Below are positions 51,688 to 58,598 of a stretch of 64,000 bases of DNA, one piece after another. Within the stretch, counting starts at the first letter, position 1; every line of letters begins with the position of its first letter. The stretch covers positions 98,570 through 162,569 of the forward strand of contig NZ_BCVX01000014.1 in the NCBI RefSeq assembly GCF_001591965.1, given 5' to 3'. The stretch is from Lysinibacillus odysseyi 34hs-1 = NBRC 100172. GTDB lineage: Bacteria > Bacillota > Bacilli > Bacillales_A > Planococcaceae. The notes under the pieces are model-generated. The model was not told the origin of the DNA, searched no databases, and saw only the letters and a list, made by a program, of their open reading frames with translations. A program made the translations under genes and the position numbers.

Positions 51688-52242
51688 TCACACCGCTTCG
51701 CCGACTGTTCTCAATATCTCCAGGAACAAAGGAGAGAGTTGAATAAGTACATAACCAAGCCCGGCATTCATAATCATTGACCAACCTTTTTCGCTGTTTC
51801 CAATCATAAACCAAAAACAAGCACCCACCATGATTACGCTGGCTATAGGAAAACTAATTGCAACCAGTATGTCGATCACTGGATTAAGTATGGTTGCAAG
51901 CACTTCCAACGACGTGTCTGCAATAACGCCCGTCTGAATCATACCATCCACAGTTGAAGATGGATCAGACATAACCGGTACATCCGGCACAGGCTGAACT
52001 GATTGAATCGGTTGATATACAGCCGGTACCACCTCATTGATTGTGGAAGGCCCAGCACTGAATTTATTGTATGCAAACAATCCTGCAGCGCCTGCAACCG
52101 GTACAGCCCCCATAATCATAACGTCTTTACGGGTAGCATAGTTCGATTCCTCGCGCATTTTGTCTAATGCTTCGAACCGTTCAGTGTAATCTGTATATTC
52201 CTCGGTCGGTACCACACGCATTTTATCCCTCTTAAATAACAT
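51688..52242 (-). CDS. Three-TM membrane protein of the prophage end (VirB2/TrbC-like hairpin)
   Basis: Not assigned to a family with certainty. The 184-residue protein has an N-terminal charged region, a membrane segment at about residues 41-60, a Pro/Val-rich spacer (about 65-100), and a C-terminal membrane hairpin (about 121-147 and 154-176) with a short GNSEKGW turn. The hairpin and spacing recall VirB2/TrbC-type conjugation pilins. It comes 12 bases after the replication-relaxation gene and belongs to the same transcript as the FtsK-like ATPase. A link to DNA transfer is only an inference. Confidence 0.7.
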   Translation of the reverse strand: MLFKRDKMRVVPTEEYTDYTERFEALDKMREESNYATRKDVMIMGAVPVAGAAGLFAYNKFSAGPSTINEVVPAVYQPIQSVQPVPDVPVMSDPSSTVDGMIQTGVIADTSLEVLATILNPVIDILVAISFPIASVIMVGACFWFMIGNSEKGWSMIMNAGLGYVLIQLSPLFLEILRTVGEAV

Positions 52243-52254
52243 CCTTCTTCCCCC

Positions 52255-52845
52255 TTATCGAATATCGTCCATCGTATAGACTTGGCATTTTAGCCCTTCG
52301 CAAGTTGTCTCTATCTGTCGCCTACGTAGCTCAGTCGTGGTCAACCATACAACAGTTGGGTAATAACCTAATTGCTTTACAACGCCCGGCATGAGCTCCT
52401 TATAACGTTTAATCTTTTCGCGATTTTCTTTCATGGTCTGCAAATTATCGACTTCTAAAAAGTGTCGGAAACCATTTCGACTAAACATGCCGTCCACAAT
52501 TACAGTGTTGGTTCCATCTGAAATCTTGACTTCGTTCTTCCAATCCATCGGACATTTATAATGCAGCCAAAATTCATTACGCATGACAGTATGCTGCACA
52601 CGACTTGTTCTGCGTCGGATCTTATCGCAGCCGACATATTCCCGGCCGTTTTTATTTAGATAATAAATTGTTTCGTAACCATTTCTAATGGCGGAAAGAT
52701 AATCGGATAGATCGTTGAGGATGCGATTAGTATTTCGTTTTTTACCAAGTGAAAAGTATCTGCTGATTTGGTCGCGTGTAAGGAAATCAAACTTCTTCAA
52801 AAGTAACAGTATCTGTTCGTCTCGACTCGATAGCTGTTTCTTCAA
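52255..52845 (-). CDS. Replication-relaxation family protein
   Basis: The 196-residue product resembles the replication-relaxation family (Pfam PF13814), winged-helix proteins found on plasmids, conjugative elements and phages. The N-terminal half has the pattern LSSRDEQILLLLKKFDFLTRDQISRYF, then a basic LGKKRNTNRILNDL and an RRRT segment. The C-terminal half has FLEVDNLQTMKENREKIKRY. I start at the TTG at 52845, with AAAGGGGAG upstream; a TTG at 52866 is also open. It overlaps the FtsK-like gene by 59 bases. Confidence 0.8.
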   Translation of the reverse strand: MKKQLSSRDEQILLLLKKFDFLTRDQISRYFSLGKKRNTNRILNDLSDYLSAIRNGYETIYYLNKNGREYVGCDKIRRRTSRVQHTVMRNEFWLHYKCPMDWKNEVKISDGTNTVIVDGMFSRNGFRHFLEVDNLQTMKENREKIKRYKELMPGVVKQLGYYPTVVWLTTTELRRRQIETTCEGLKCQVYTMDDIR

Positions 52846-54106
52846 CGCGCTCCCCTTTCTCGGCAATATGAGGCTGAATAGTATCGTGGATAATATCTGA
52901 GGTAATTAGTGGTGTTTGTAGGATGTCTCGTTTATCGGCTGTTTGGTAGATAGCACGGCCTTTAATCATGGGTAATGTCTCTGCCCCTTCTGCATCCAGG
53001 ACAACGCGTGAAGCAACTGCTGACTGTACCCTAAAGCATAGCTTTGCGTCAGCATTTTGTTTTACCTGGCGTGGAATCACATCGCCTACTGGGTACTGTG
53101 TGGCAACTACTAAACGGAATCCAAGGCCTGCCCCTAATCGTGCAATTTGACTCATGATTGTTTGGCATTCCTGTTTTAAAAGTTTTTCTTCCCTCGTTAC
53201 TGCCTCTGAAGCATTAAGCTCCCCTACTTCGTCGATAATGACAAAATAACGTTCTTTTATGCCTGCTTGCTGTACGTTCTTCTTGCCCAGCCGTTTCAAC
53301 AGCTGCTGAATATCGCGCATCTTATCATAGGCCTGCTGTAAACTGTGGAGGGCTTCATCCGGTTCGTATGCGATTGATAATGTCTGCTTGATATTTTCAT
53401 AGTCACACAATTCGACACCACCTTTTAAATCAATAAGGAAGAAATTTGCATACTCCGGCTGTGATTGAATAAGGCTGTTTATTAAGCCGTTAATAAAATT
53501 ACTTTTGCCGTATCGGGTAGCGCCGCCAAGTACTAAATGGGGAATCTTTTCAAAATCGTGATACTTAAATTCGTTAAGCGCTCGAGTCAATCCGACTGGC
53601 ACCTTCCACCCTTCTCCACTAATGAACGCTACCTCTTTTGCTAAAGGCTTATCATACACGCGCACAATTAGCAGGCCGTCATATGACAATTCGATTTCCT
53701 TTTGCTCGGTGAGCTTTGCCTTCCACAGTTCTTGAAGCTGCAGCAGAATATCCCCGTCAAAATTTAATTGTCGTAAATCAGCAAATGTAATACGTTTTCT
53801 TCTATTATTAAGTCCGTCCTCTAAAATCTTTTGCCGAGCTTCATAATCGTTAAAGGAACGCCCCAAAGGAATACGATATTTGTACTCCCAGCCCCAGTCA
53901 TATTGCTTTTTCTTAATCAGCTGCGTTGTCAGAGTGTCCTTTCCATCTTTCACGTTGAGTCCAGACAATGACATAATGCGTTGAATCTTGCCGCTGTCAT
54001 TTGTGGATAATCCTTTCTTGGCTGAATAAGCTTTCCAAGCCATTCCACCCATTAGCGAAGTTGTTAAAATTTCGAACAGCACTTTTCCATCCCTTCTAAA
54101 TTTCAT
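52787..54106 (-). CDS. FtsK/SpoIIIE-type DNA translocase (TcpA-like)
   Basis: This 439-residue ATPase has the HerA/FtsK fold used by DNA pumps and by coupling proteins of Gram-positive conjugative elements. A short N-terminal membrane-like segment is followed by Walker A GGATRYGKSN (about residues 194-203), the DLKGG motif near 226-230, and the Walker B strand VIIDEVGEL (about 289-297), then SQIARLGAGLGFRLVVATQYP. It has no FtsK gamma winged-helix domain. The ATG at 54106 overlaps the TGA of the upstream small gene (ATGA), which decides the start; the open frame reaches back to 54205 without other support. Cellular role is unknown: it may move phage or plasmid-like DNA. Confidence 0.88.
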   Translation of the reverse strand: MKFRRDGKVLFEILTTSLMGGMAWKAYSAKKGLSTNDSGKIQRIMSLSGLNVKDGKDTLTTQLIKKKQYDWGWEYKYRIPLGRSFNDYEARQKILEDGLNNRRKRITFADLRQLNFDGDILLQLQELWKAKLTEQKEIELSYDGLLIVRVYDKPLAKEVAFISGEGWKVPVGLTRALNEFKYHDFEKIPHLVLGGATRYGKSNFINGLINSLIQSQPEYANFFLIDLKGGVELCDYENIKQTLSIAYEPDEALHSLQQAYDKMRDIQQLLKRLGKKNVQQAGIKERYFVIIDEVGELNASEAVTREEKLLKQECQTIMSQIARLGAGLGFRLVVATQYPVGDVIPRQVKQNADAKLCFRVQSAVASRVVLDAEGAETLPMIKGRAIYQTADKRDILQTPLITSDIIHDTIQPHIAEKGERVEETAIESRRTDTVTFEEV

Positions 54107-54285
54107 GGCCGCCACGGTTCTCTTACAATAGTAAGAGTTGCAGTAAATGAGCAGTTTCCAAACGATGTGTAAACGTTGATATAATAACGATTCCCTACTG
54201 CCCACTTACATGCCCGGGTAGCAATCAATCGGGTACAACATCGGGCATGCAGCTGGCCGTTATAATACGACCAATTCTGCAGCAT
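54103..54285 (-). CDS. Small protein overlapped by its neighbours and coupled to the FtsK-like gene
   Basis: An open frame of about 60 residues fills the gap between the 54260-54544 gene and the FtsK-like gene. It ends ATGA, so its stop overlaps the FtsK ATG by four bases. The C-terminal half (KWAVGNRYYINVYTSFGN, then TATLTIVREPWRP) has the alternating pattern of a beta-rich small protein and three Cys lie in RCCTRLIATRAC. I take the ATG at 54285, which overlaps the upstream gene by 26 bases; a later TTG is possible. No family is recognised. Confidence 0.5.
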   Translation of the reverse strand: MLQNWSYYNGQLHARCCTRLIATRACKWAVGNRYYINVYTSFGNCSFTATLTIVREPWRP

Positions 54286-54544
54286 ACATCCAATGTTTTT
54301 CGCCGTACACCTCAACCAAGTACAGAGTTTTATCCCGTAATAGCTTGCTATCGATGACGGTACCCACTTTGTTGATAACGTGTGGATAATAGTACTTGAA
54401 GTAATTTGTTGCTTCATCGTCACAGTAATCAATATTGATCTTCACTGGTTCACCTACTTGGATAGGAACCTGTATTGTGGAAGGCTCCAGAAACTCAAAG
54501 ATATTCGTCTGGCCGATTAATTCCATGTGCTCAAAATGTGTCAT
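54260..54544 (-). CDS. Hypothetical prophage protein
   Basis: This protein is not recognised. The ATG at 54544 (MTHFEHMELIG) has AGGAGG six bases upstream; that site overlaps the stop of the preceding winged-helix gene. The product of about 94 residues is acidic, with predicted beta strands (STIQVPIQVGEPVKINID, TLYLVEVYGEKHWMYAAEL) that suggest a small barrel-like fold. It is part of the winged-helix to FtsK transcript. Confidence 0.7.
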   Translation of the reverse strand: MTHFEHMELIGQTNIFEFLEPSTIQVPIQVGEPVKINIDYCDDEATNYFKYYYPHVINKVGTVIDSKLLRDKTLYLVEVYGEKHWMYAAELVVL

Positions 54545-54554
54545 ATTCACCCTC

Positions 54555-55436
54555 CTACCATTCCAGCCAATTCTCTATTGGCGTATAGTCGTTTATTTCA
54601 TAAGTGCTTTCACGTTCACTCAACCAATCGTAAAACGGTACCGGGCGCTCTTTATGCTGTTCGTCCTCCACAGTTATAGAAGTAGCAGCTGGACGTTTTA
54701 TACGCTCTATAGCTTTTCCATAAGCGCCTACGAATATCGCTCGTAATGTACCCGTAACCGTTAACGTACCGTTGGCGATATCCCGAGCAATATTTACAAT
54801 GACATCCTTTGCTTGATGGAAAGCCGGAGCATTATCAATCTGTGATGCCAATACCATTTTGTGTAGCTCATCTTTGAGTTGATCTGCTAATGGTAATGAG
54901 TACATGAAATCGTAAAGTATCTGCTGCCATTCATTCATCCATTCCTTACGAGCTTCCTTTTCAGCATGAGTGTTATTATATATTTCCTGTAAAGAGCTTG
55001 TTTTTAAAAGACTAAAAGAGCTAAATGATTGGTTCTCTGTGGAAGGCTCACAATCGTTGTCGTTATTGACTTCCTGCGCTGTCTCCCGTTGTATCAAAGT
55101 CGATGTGTCATCATAAGGTAAAAGCTTATAAATGCTTGCTCCTTTGATACCGTTCATCTTTGTCTGCTTCACTTTTTCAATGATGTTCAACTCAGTTAGC
55201 TTCTTAATTGCTCTCATTACTGTGCTACGAGATGTGCCCGTTGCTTCAGCGATTGTTTCAGCTTTCAAGTGACTAGCGCCTGGATAAGCGAGTGATCGGC
55301 TAGCAAGTGCAAAAACGATAGCTCGCTCTGATTCCGTTAAGCTGTAGTAATGCTGCTGGATATGCTGCTCAACTGCAACGTCCATGTCGTCTACAGATTT
55401 AAATGTTGCGTATGCTGCCAAGTATTCGAATGCCAT
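54555..55436 (-). CDS. Winged-helix protein, possible replication or partition regulator
   Basis: The 293-residue protein starts at the ATG at 55436 (MAFEYLAAYATFKSVDD), which has GGAGGTGA upstream; the longer frame merely reads through that site. Residues about 30-100 form a winged helix (SLTESERAIVFALASRSLAY, ETIAEATGTSRSTVMRAIKKL) like those of plasmid replication initiators and phage DnaD-type proteins. The C-terminal part (about 165-260) is helical. It lies at the head of the FtsK transcript, divergent from the XRE gene, with its own good promoter. Replication initiator, regulator of the FtsK unit, or both are possible. Confidence 0.75.
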   Translation of the reverse strand: MAFEYLAAYATFKSVDDMDVAVEQHIQQHYYSLTESERAIVFALASRSLAYPGASHLKAETIAEATGTSRSTVMRAIKKLTELNIIEKVKQTKMNGIKGASIYKLLPYDDTSTLIQRETAQEVNNDNDCEPSTENQSFSSFSLLKTSSLQEIYNNTHAEKEARKEWMNEWQQILYDFMYSLPLADQLKDELHKMVLASQIDNAPAFHQAKDVIVNIARDIANGTLTVTGTLRAIFVGAYGKAIERIKRPAATSITVEDEQHKERPVPFYDWLSERESTYEINDYTPIENWLEW

Positions 55437-55460
55437 TTGTTTCACCTCCATTCATTATTC

Positions 55461-55589
55461 ATTCATTCGTGAATTAACTTACCTTTTAAATAAATTTATT
55501 CATCCAAAAGCTATACAAATTCACTTGTTGAGTATATAATATAACTAATAAATTAATTTGTAAAGAATTAAATTTCACTTTTCAGTGAA
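55461..55589. promoter_or_regulatory. Divergent control region with a sigma-A promoter and two palindromes
   Basis: The minus-strand promoter of the winged-helix gene reads TTTACA (55564-55559), 17 bases, TATTAT (55541-55536). Just upstream of its -35 lies TTCACTTTTCAGTGAA (55574-55589), a perfect six-base inverted repeat. A second palindrome, ATTCATTCGTGAAT (55461-55474), is in the leader of that gene, and an ATTCACT half-site lies at 55519-55525. The repeated TTCAY/RTGAA halves suggest operators for the adjacent XRE protein. The promoter for the XRE gene is not clear. Confidence 0.6.
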
Positions 55590-55639
55590 TTATTTTTCTT
55601 CCAAGGTGAAAATGAGATAAAATGGAGGTGTAAACATTG

Positions 55640-55870
55640 ATGAAAGTGAGCGAAAACGTAATGGGCGTAGCTAAAAAAATCAAAATGTTAGTTGTGGCAA
55701 ATGAAATTACAATGAAGGATTTAGCAGAACGATTAGGCACTTCCCAGCCGAATTTGTCTAATAAGTTGAAACGGGATAATTTCAGTGAAAAAGAATTGGA
55801 AGAGATTGCTGCTGTTTGCAACGCAAAGGTCGAAATAAACTTTATAACAGAGGACGGAACGAAGATTTAA
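55640..55870 (+). CDS. XRE-family helix-turn-helix regulator (Cro-like)
   Basis: This small DNA-binding protein (76 residues) has the XRE fold: MKVSENVMGVAKKIKMLVV, then the helix-turn-helix MKDLAERLGTSQPNLSNKLK (about residues 25-44), and a short tail. It is the first of two plus-strand genes in this segment, divergent from the winged-helix gene. GGAGGTG lies before two possible starts, TTG at 55637 and ATG at 55640; ATG is preferred. It probably binds the palindromes in the divergent region. It may be a phage switch regulator or one controlling the accessory segment only. Confidence 0.88.
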   Translation: MKVSENVMGVAKKIKMLVVANEITMKDLAERLGTSQPNLSNKLKRDNFSEKELEEIAAVCNAKVEINFITEDGTKI

Positions 55871-55871
55871 G

Positions 55872-55901
55872 CAGACGACAAATAAGGGTTGTCTGTTTTT
55901 T
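55872..55901 (+). terminator. Weak terminator after the XRE gene
   Basis: CAGAC can pair with GTCTG across a 14-base loop, followed by six T. It lies just past the XRE stop. The short stem makes it a partial terminator at best, and the lipoprotein gene follows on the same strand. Confidence 0.45.
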
Positions 55902-55958
55902 ATTGTGTACTTTCTTGGTTTAATTTTCTAAAATGGAAAACATAAGGGAGGTTATACA

Positions 55959-56723
55959 ATGAAGAAGTTATTTTACATCGGTGCATTATCGGCCCTGTTG
56001 TTAGCTGCATGTGGGGGATCTGACAAAGAGGCAGCAGTAACAGTCACGCCGGATGAATTTAACAAATTAGAAAAAGGTATGAGTTTAGAGGAAGTAAGTA
56101 AAATTATAGGGGATGCATCAGAAAATCTTGATGAAAAGGAAAACGATGATCTATTGTTAACCTTGGACTATGATGGGAAAAACGGAGTAGAAAAAGATTC
56201 CTCTGTACATCTTATTTTTTACGATGGAAAATTGGATACTATCATAGAAAACGGTTTAATAAGCAAAGAAGAGGAACCGGCGACTACAGAACCAGAAGAT
56301 CAAGAAGAAGGACCTTCTGAAGATCAAACTGCCACTATAGAAGCTTTTCAATCAAATGATTTTATGAAGTTTGCTAATGCTTTCTATGATTTGACTGGAC
56401 CTGAACGTTCTGAGGTCTACAGCTCCACTGTGGAAGGCGCTACCGTTACTTGGACAGGCACAATCGCTGATTTAGAAACAATCAAAGACAGCATTGTCGT
56501 AATGGGTAAAATGGATGCTTATAACGGTGCCGACTGGACCACTTTAGGTAACGAAAACGCTGATTTGATTCCTTATGTGATTATCGTTGAAATGAGCGAC
56601 CCGTCTGTTAAATCCGAACTTAAAAAAGGTGATCCGATTACAGTGAAGGGCGAAATTGGAGCCCGTGGCGATAAGGAAGCCCAATTTAACTGGAAATTAT
56701 ACAAAGGCGAAGTTGTTAAATAA
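55959..56723 (+). CDS. Lipoprotein with SmpA-like and OB-type domains
   Basis: The 254-residue protein has a signal peptide with lipobox LLAACGGS (Cys at about residue 18), so it is anchored outside the membrane. Residues about 30-90 resemble the SmpA/BLIP-type fold (LEKGMSLEEVSKIIGDA). An acidic linker (about 108-125) is followed by a C-terminal domain like the tRNA_anti-like OB fold of small lipoproteins (VTWTGTIADLE, DPITVKGEIGARGDKEAQF). It is on the plus strand, opposite to the phage late genes, in the position of a lysogenic conversion gene. Prophage lipoproteins of this kind can block superinfection, but no such function can be read from the sequence. Confidence 0.85.
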   Translation: MKKLFYIGALSALLLAACGGSDKEAAVTVTPDEFNKLEKGMSLEEVSKIIGDASENLDEKENDDLLLTLDYDGKNGVEKDSSVHLIFYDGKLDTIIENGLISKEEEPATTEPEDQEEGPSEDQTATIEAFQSNDFMKFANAFYDLTGPERSEVYSSTVEGATVTWTGTIADLETIKDSIVVMGKMDAYNGADWTTLGNENADLIPYVIIVEMSDPSVKSELKKGDPITVKGEIGARGDKEAQFNWKLYKGEVVK

Positions 56724-56733
56724 ATATAAAATG

Positions 56734-56768
56734 GCCCTCCACAATTAATCTGTGGAAGGCTTTTTTAT
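56734..56768. terminator. Bidirectional terminator between the lipoprotein and the SOS pair
   Basis: GCCCTCCACA pairs with TGTGGAAGGC (one mismatch, seven-base loop), followed by TTTTTT on the plus strand and a T-rich stretch on the minus strand. It separates the convergent genes. The same stem sequence recurs in the terminator at 59111-59143. Confidence 0.85.
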
Positions 56769-57133
56769 CGCATATCCTCTGGTGTTCTATACGGCATCCC
56801 CAGCAGCCGCTTCATTTCTTCCATGCACCAGTTCCTGAGAGCGATGTTTGAGTATCTATAATGATGTGTCTCTCCTCTCACCAATATAGCGTACTCCGTA
56901 AACATACCATCGTTGGAGCTGGAGGCGATCTTACAGCCGTCTTTGGAGAGGTCCTTTTTAACCTTCACGATATCAGAAAACACTTCTTTAGATTTTACCT
57001 CGTACCACTCTTCCATAACGGGTGCCATTTTTAAGCCGGTCAACCGCGCCTTGTCATATTCCAATGTTTTAAGGGTAAGCTCCAGAATGATTAAATTATG
57101 TACAATCGATTTTAACTCAAAGATATGTCGCAT
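56765..57133 (-). CDS. Hypothetical prophage protein, second gene of the LexA-controlled pair
   Basis: No family is recognised with certainty. The 122-residue product is helical and basic, with MRHIFELKSIVHNLIILELTL at the N-terminus, a central KKDLSKDGCKIAS segment, and HHYRYSNIALRNWCMEEMKRLLG near the C-terminus. It follows the 88-residue gene by 15 bases and is read from the same LexA-type promoter. The combination suggests expression on DNA damage or prophage induction. Confidence 0.75.
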   Translation of the reverse strand: MRHIFELKSIVHNLIILELTLKTLEYDKARLTGLKMAPVMEEWYEVKSKEVFSDIVKVKKDLSKDGCKIASSSNDGMFTEYAILVRGETHHYRYSNIALRNWCMEEMKRLLGMPYRTPEDMR

Positions 57134-57148
57134 TGAATTACCCTCCAG

Positions 57149-57415
57149 TCATTCTGCATCCATTATGGTACGAAGCTTCTGCAGCTGGTAAATTACTGCA
57201 TCCAGGCTTTCAGTTTTATGAAATATCAGGGATATTGGAGCATCATTGATTTTCATTATAGTTTCATCTGTATAAATGTGGGCTCCTATTGGTAACTGTT
57301 CGTTCTCTACAAATTGCACAACTCCGGGAATACAACCCTTTTTGCCGCCTATCTTTACCTGAATATCTCCGGTTCCAAATACCACTTGTATGTTTTCATC
57401 TGCTTTTATTGGCAT
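57149..57415 (-). CDS. Hypothetical prophage protein, first gene of the LexA-controlled pair
   Basis: The 88-residue protein is not recognised. It looks beta-rich in the first two-thirds (NIQVVFGTGDIQVKIGGKKG) and ends in a helix (LDAVIYQLQKLRTIMD). GAGGG lies seven bases before the ATG. A promoter with a LexA-type box is 34 bases upstream, so it is expected to be off in the lysogen and on during SOS. Confidence 0.75.
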   Translation of the reverse strand: MPIKADENIQVVFGTGDIQVKIGGKKGCIPGVVQFVENEQLPIGAHIYTDETIMKINDAPISLIFHKTESLDAVIYQLQKLRTIMDAE

Positions 57416-57448
57416 TTATATCCCTCATTTATTTTCTTGTTATGATTA

Positions 57449-57477
57449 ATAATAGAACGGACGTTCCTGTATTACAA
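57449..57477 (-). promoter_or_regulatory. Sigma-A promoter with LexA-type operator in the spacer
   Basis: On the minus strand TTGTAA (57477-57472), 17 bases, TATTAT (57454-57449). The spacer holds the palindromic core GAAC-GTCC-GTTC, matching the Bacillus LexA/DinR consensus CGAACRNRYGTTCG in the inner 12 positions on one strand reading (GAACGGACGTTC), with the outer C and G replaced. Binding there would block polymerase directly. Confidence 0.8.
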
Positions 57478-57493
57478 TAGGAGAAATAAAAAA

Positions 57494-57532
57494 TCCTCAA
57501 GTAAGTTGTCCGGGATGACGTGTACTTGAGGA
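57494..57532 (-). terminator. Intrinsic terminator after the lysis genes (second)
   Basis: TCCTCAAGTA pairs perfectly with TACTTGAGGA (10 bp, 19-base loop), followed by TTTTTTATTT on the minus strand. It lies between the lysis cassette and the LexA-type promoter, so it isolates the SOS pair from late transcription. Confidence 0.85.
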
Positions 57533-57604
57533 TTCAAGGAGCAGGAGTATACCTGCCTATATATACTTCTATATTGCCATTCTTTTTCCTTCTATAAAGG
57601 TAAA

Positions 57605-57638
57605 AAGCCCGCTACCTACTTTTTCAGGTAACGGGCTT
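57605..57638 (-). terminator. Intrinsic terminator after the endolysin gene
   Basis: AAGCCCGTTACCT pairs with AGGTAGCGGGCTT with one imperfect pair (eight-base loop), then TTTTT on the minus strand. It begins four bases past the endolysin stop. With the terminator at 57494 it forms a tandem pair. Confidence 0.9.
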
Positions 57639-57642
57639 CATT

Positions 57643-58314
57643 TTATTTATTACGGCGTTGATTAATGGTAATGTACAGACCCAACAAACGGTCAGATGTC
57701 ATTGTACCATTCTGTAAATCCTTCAAATGTGAAGATTGGATGATACCCTCTTTAACCGCTGCAGCAATAAAGTTTTCTGTTTCTGTACGCATTGCCGGTG
57801 AACCCGGATTCCATGTTTGTGGCATCTTGATTGCCTCCTTTTTAGGTTTGTCTTCCACAATTAATTGCACTTTCAACTTGCTGTTTGACGGTACGATGAC
57901 CTGTCCCTCTAACTTGTAACCTTTCGGTATTGCCCAATTTGCTTTCACTTCAAAGTGTGGACGGTCAATATTGCTTTTCCAGTCTCCACCCCATGTAATA
58001 CCTAACTTACGGGCAATAGCTCCTACCTTATTAAGGGTCAAAATATCATATAAAGATGATGGATGGCTACAGGCAATGTCCCATGCTAAACGGCTGCTAT
58101 GGTTACTGTTGAGCGTCCATGTAACAATCAAACCTGGACGGGTACGCCCTTGTTGGTAAAGGTATTTTTGACGCTCTGGACTGCGATAAGTCTCAGTGAT
58201 AAAAATATTTCGAATGCCGGCTTTATAACACTCTTGAAACAACAACCTACAGGCTGTCTGGGCATTTGATTTAAGCTCAGACAAGTCCCGGCATGTTTGA
58301 GTAATACTTACCAT
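57643..58314 (-). CDS. Endolysin, M15 family D-Ala-D-Ala / L-Ala-D-Glu peptidase
   Basis: This 223-residue lytic enzyme cuts peptidoglycan stem peptides at the end of phage growth. The M15 zinc ligands are visible as H72 and D79 in SNHSSRLAWDIA and H120 in DRPHFE; GGDW precedes the last. A linker and a short C-terminal domain (about residues 165-220, SPAMRTETENFIAAAVKEGI) probably aid wall binding. It overlaps the holin by seven bases and has no signal peptide, so it needs a holin. Confidence 0.92.
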   Translation of the reverse strand: MVSITQTCRDLSELKSNAQTACRLLFQECYKAGIRNIFITETYRSPERQKYLYQQGRTRPGLIVTWTLNSNHSSRLAWDIACSHPSSLYDILTLNKVGAIARKLGITWGGDWKSNIDRPHFEVKANWAIPKGYKLEGQVIVPSNSKLKVQLIVEDKPKKEAIKMPQTWNPGSPAMRTETENFIAAAVKEGIIQSSHLKDLQNGTMTSDRLLGLYITINQRRNK

Positions 58315-58598
58315 TTGCTATCATCCTTTTTAGGCTCGTCATATCGCATAGCTCGATTACTGTCACTAATCCCTCTTGTCGTCGGGTCAATTAAAAAAGT
58401 CGCTACAGACACGATAACTGTAACGACTACGTATGGGTTTAATATGGCTTGTTTAGCAACAGCTCCTACCATCGACCAAGATGTCAGATCATCGGCGTTG
58501 ATACCGAAGTACACGCCGACTGGGGCGACTATTGCCAATATTAAAGCGACATAGAAATAAGGGTTTTTAAATCGTACTTTCCAGTTAATTTTCATCAT
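58308..58598 (-). CDS. Phage holin, phi-LC3 family
   Basis: The 96-residue holin forms membrane lesions that release the endolysin. It has the phi-LC3-type pattern INWKVRFKNPYFYVALI, two membrane segments (about residues 14-31 and 53-70), the DPTTRGISDSNRAM motif typical of the family, and a charged tail. It starts on the last base of the previous stop codon. Confidence 0.93.
   Translation of the reverse strand: MMKINWKVRFKNPYFYVALILAIVAPVGVYFGINADDLTSWSMVGAVAKQAILNPYVVVTVIVSVATFLIDPTTRGISDSNRAMRYDEPKKDDSKW

Noticed and set aside
54107..54205. N-terminal extension of the FtsK-like protein to 54205
   Set aside because: No ribosome binding site; the ATGA junction with the small gene favours the start at 54106.
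57533..57604. Type I toxin-antitoxin RNA between the two terminators
   Set aside because: No ORF for a small hydrophobic toxin with a ribosome binding site is present on either strand.
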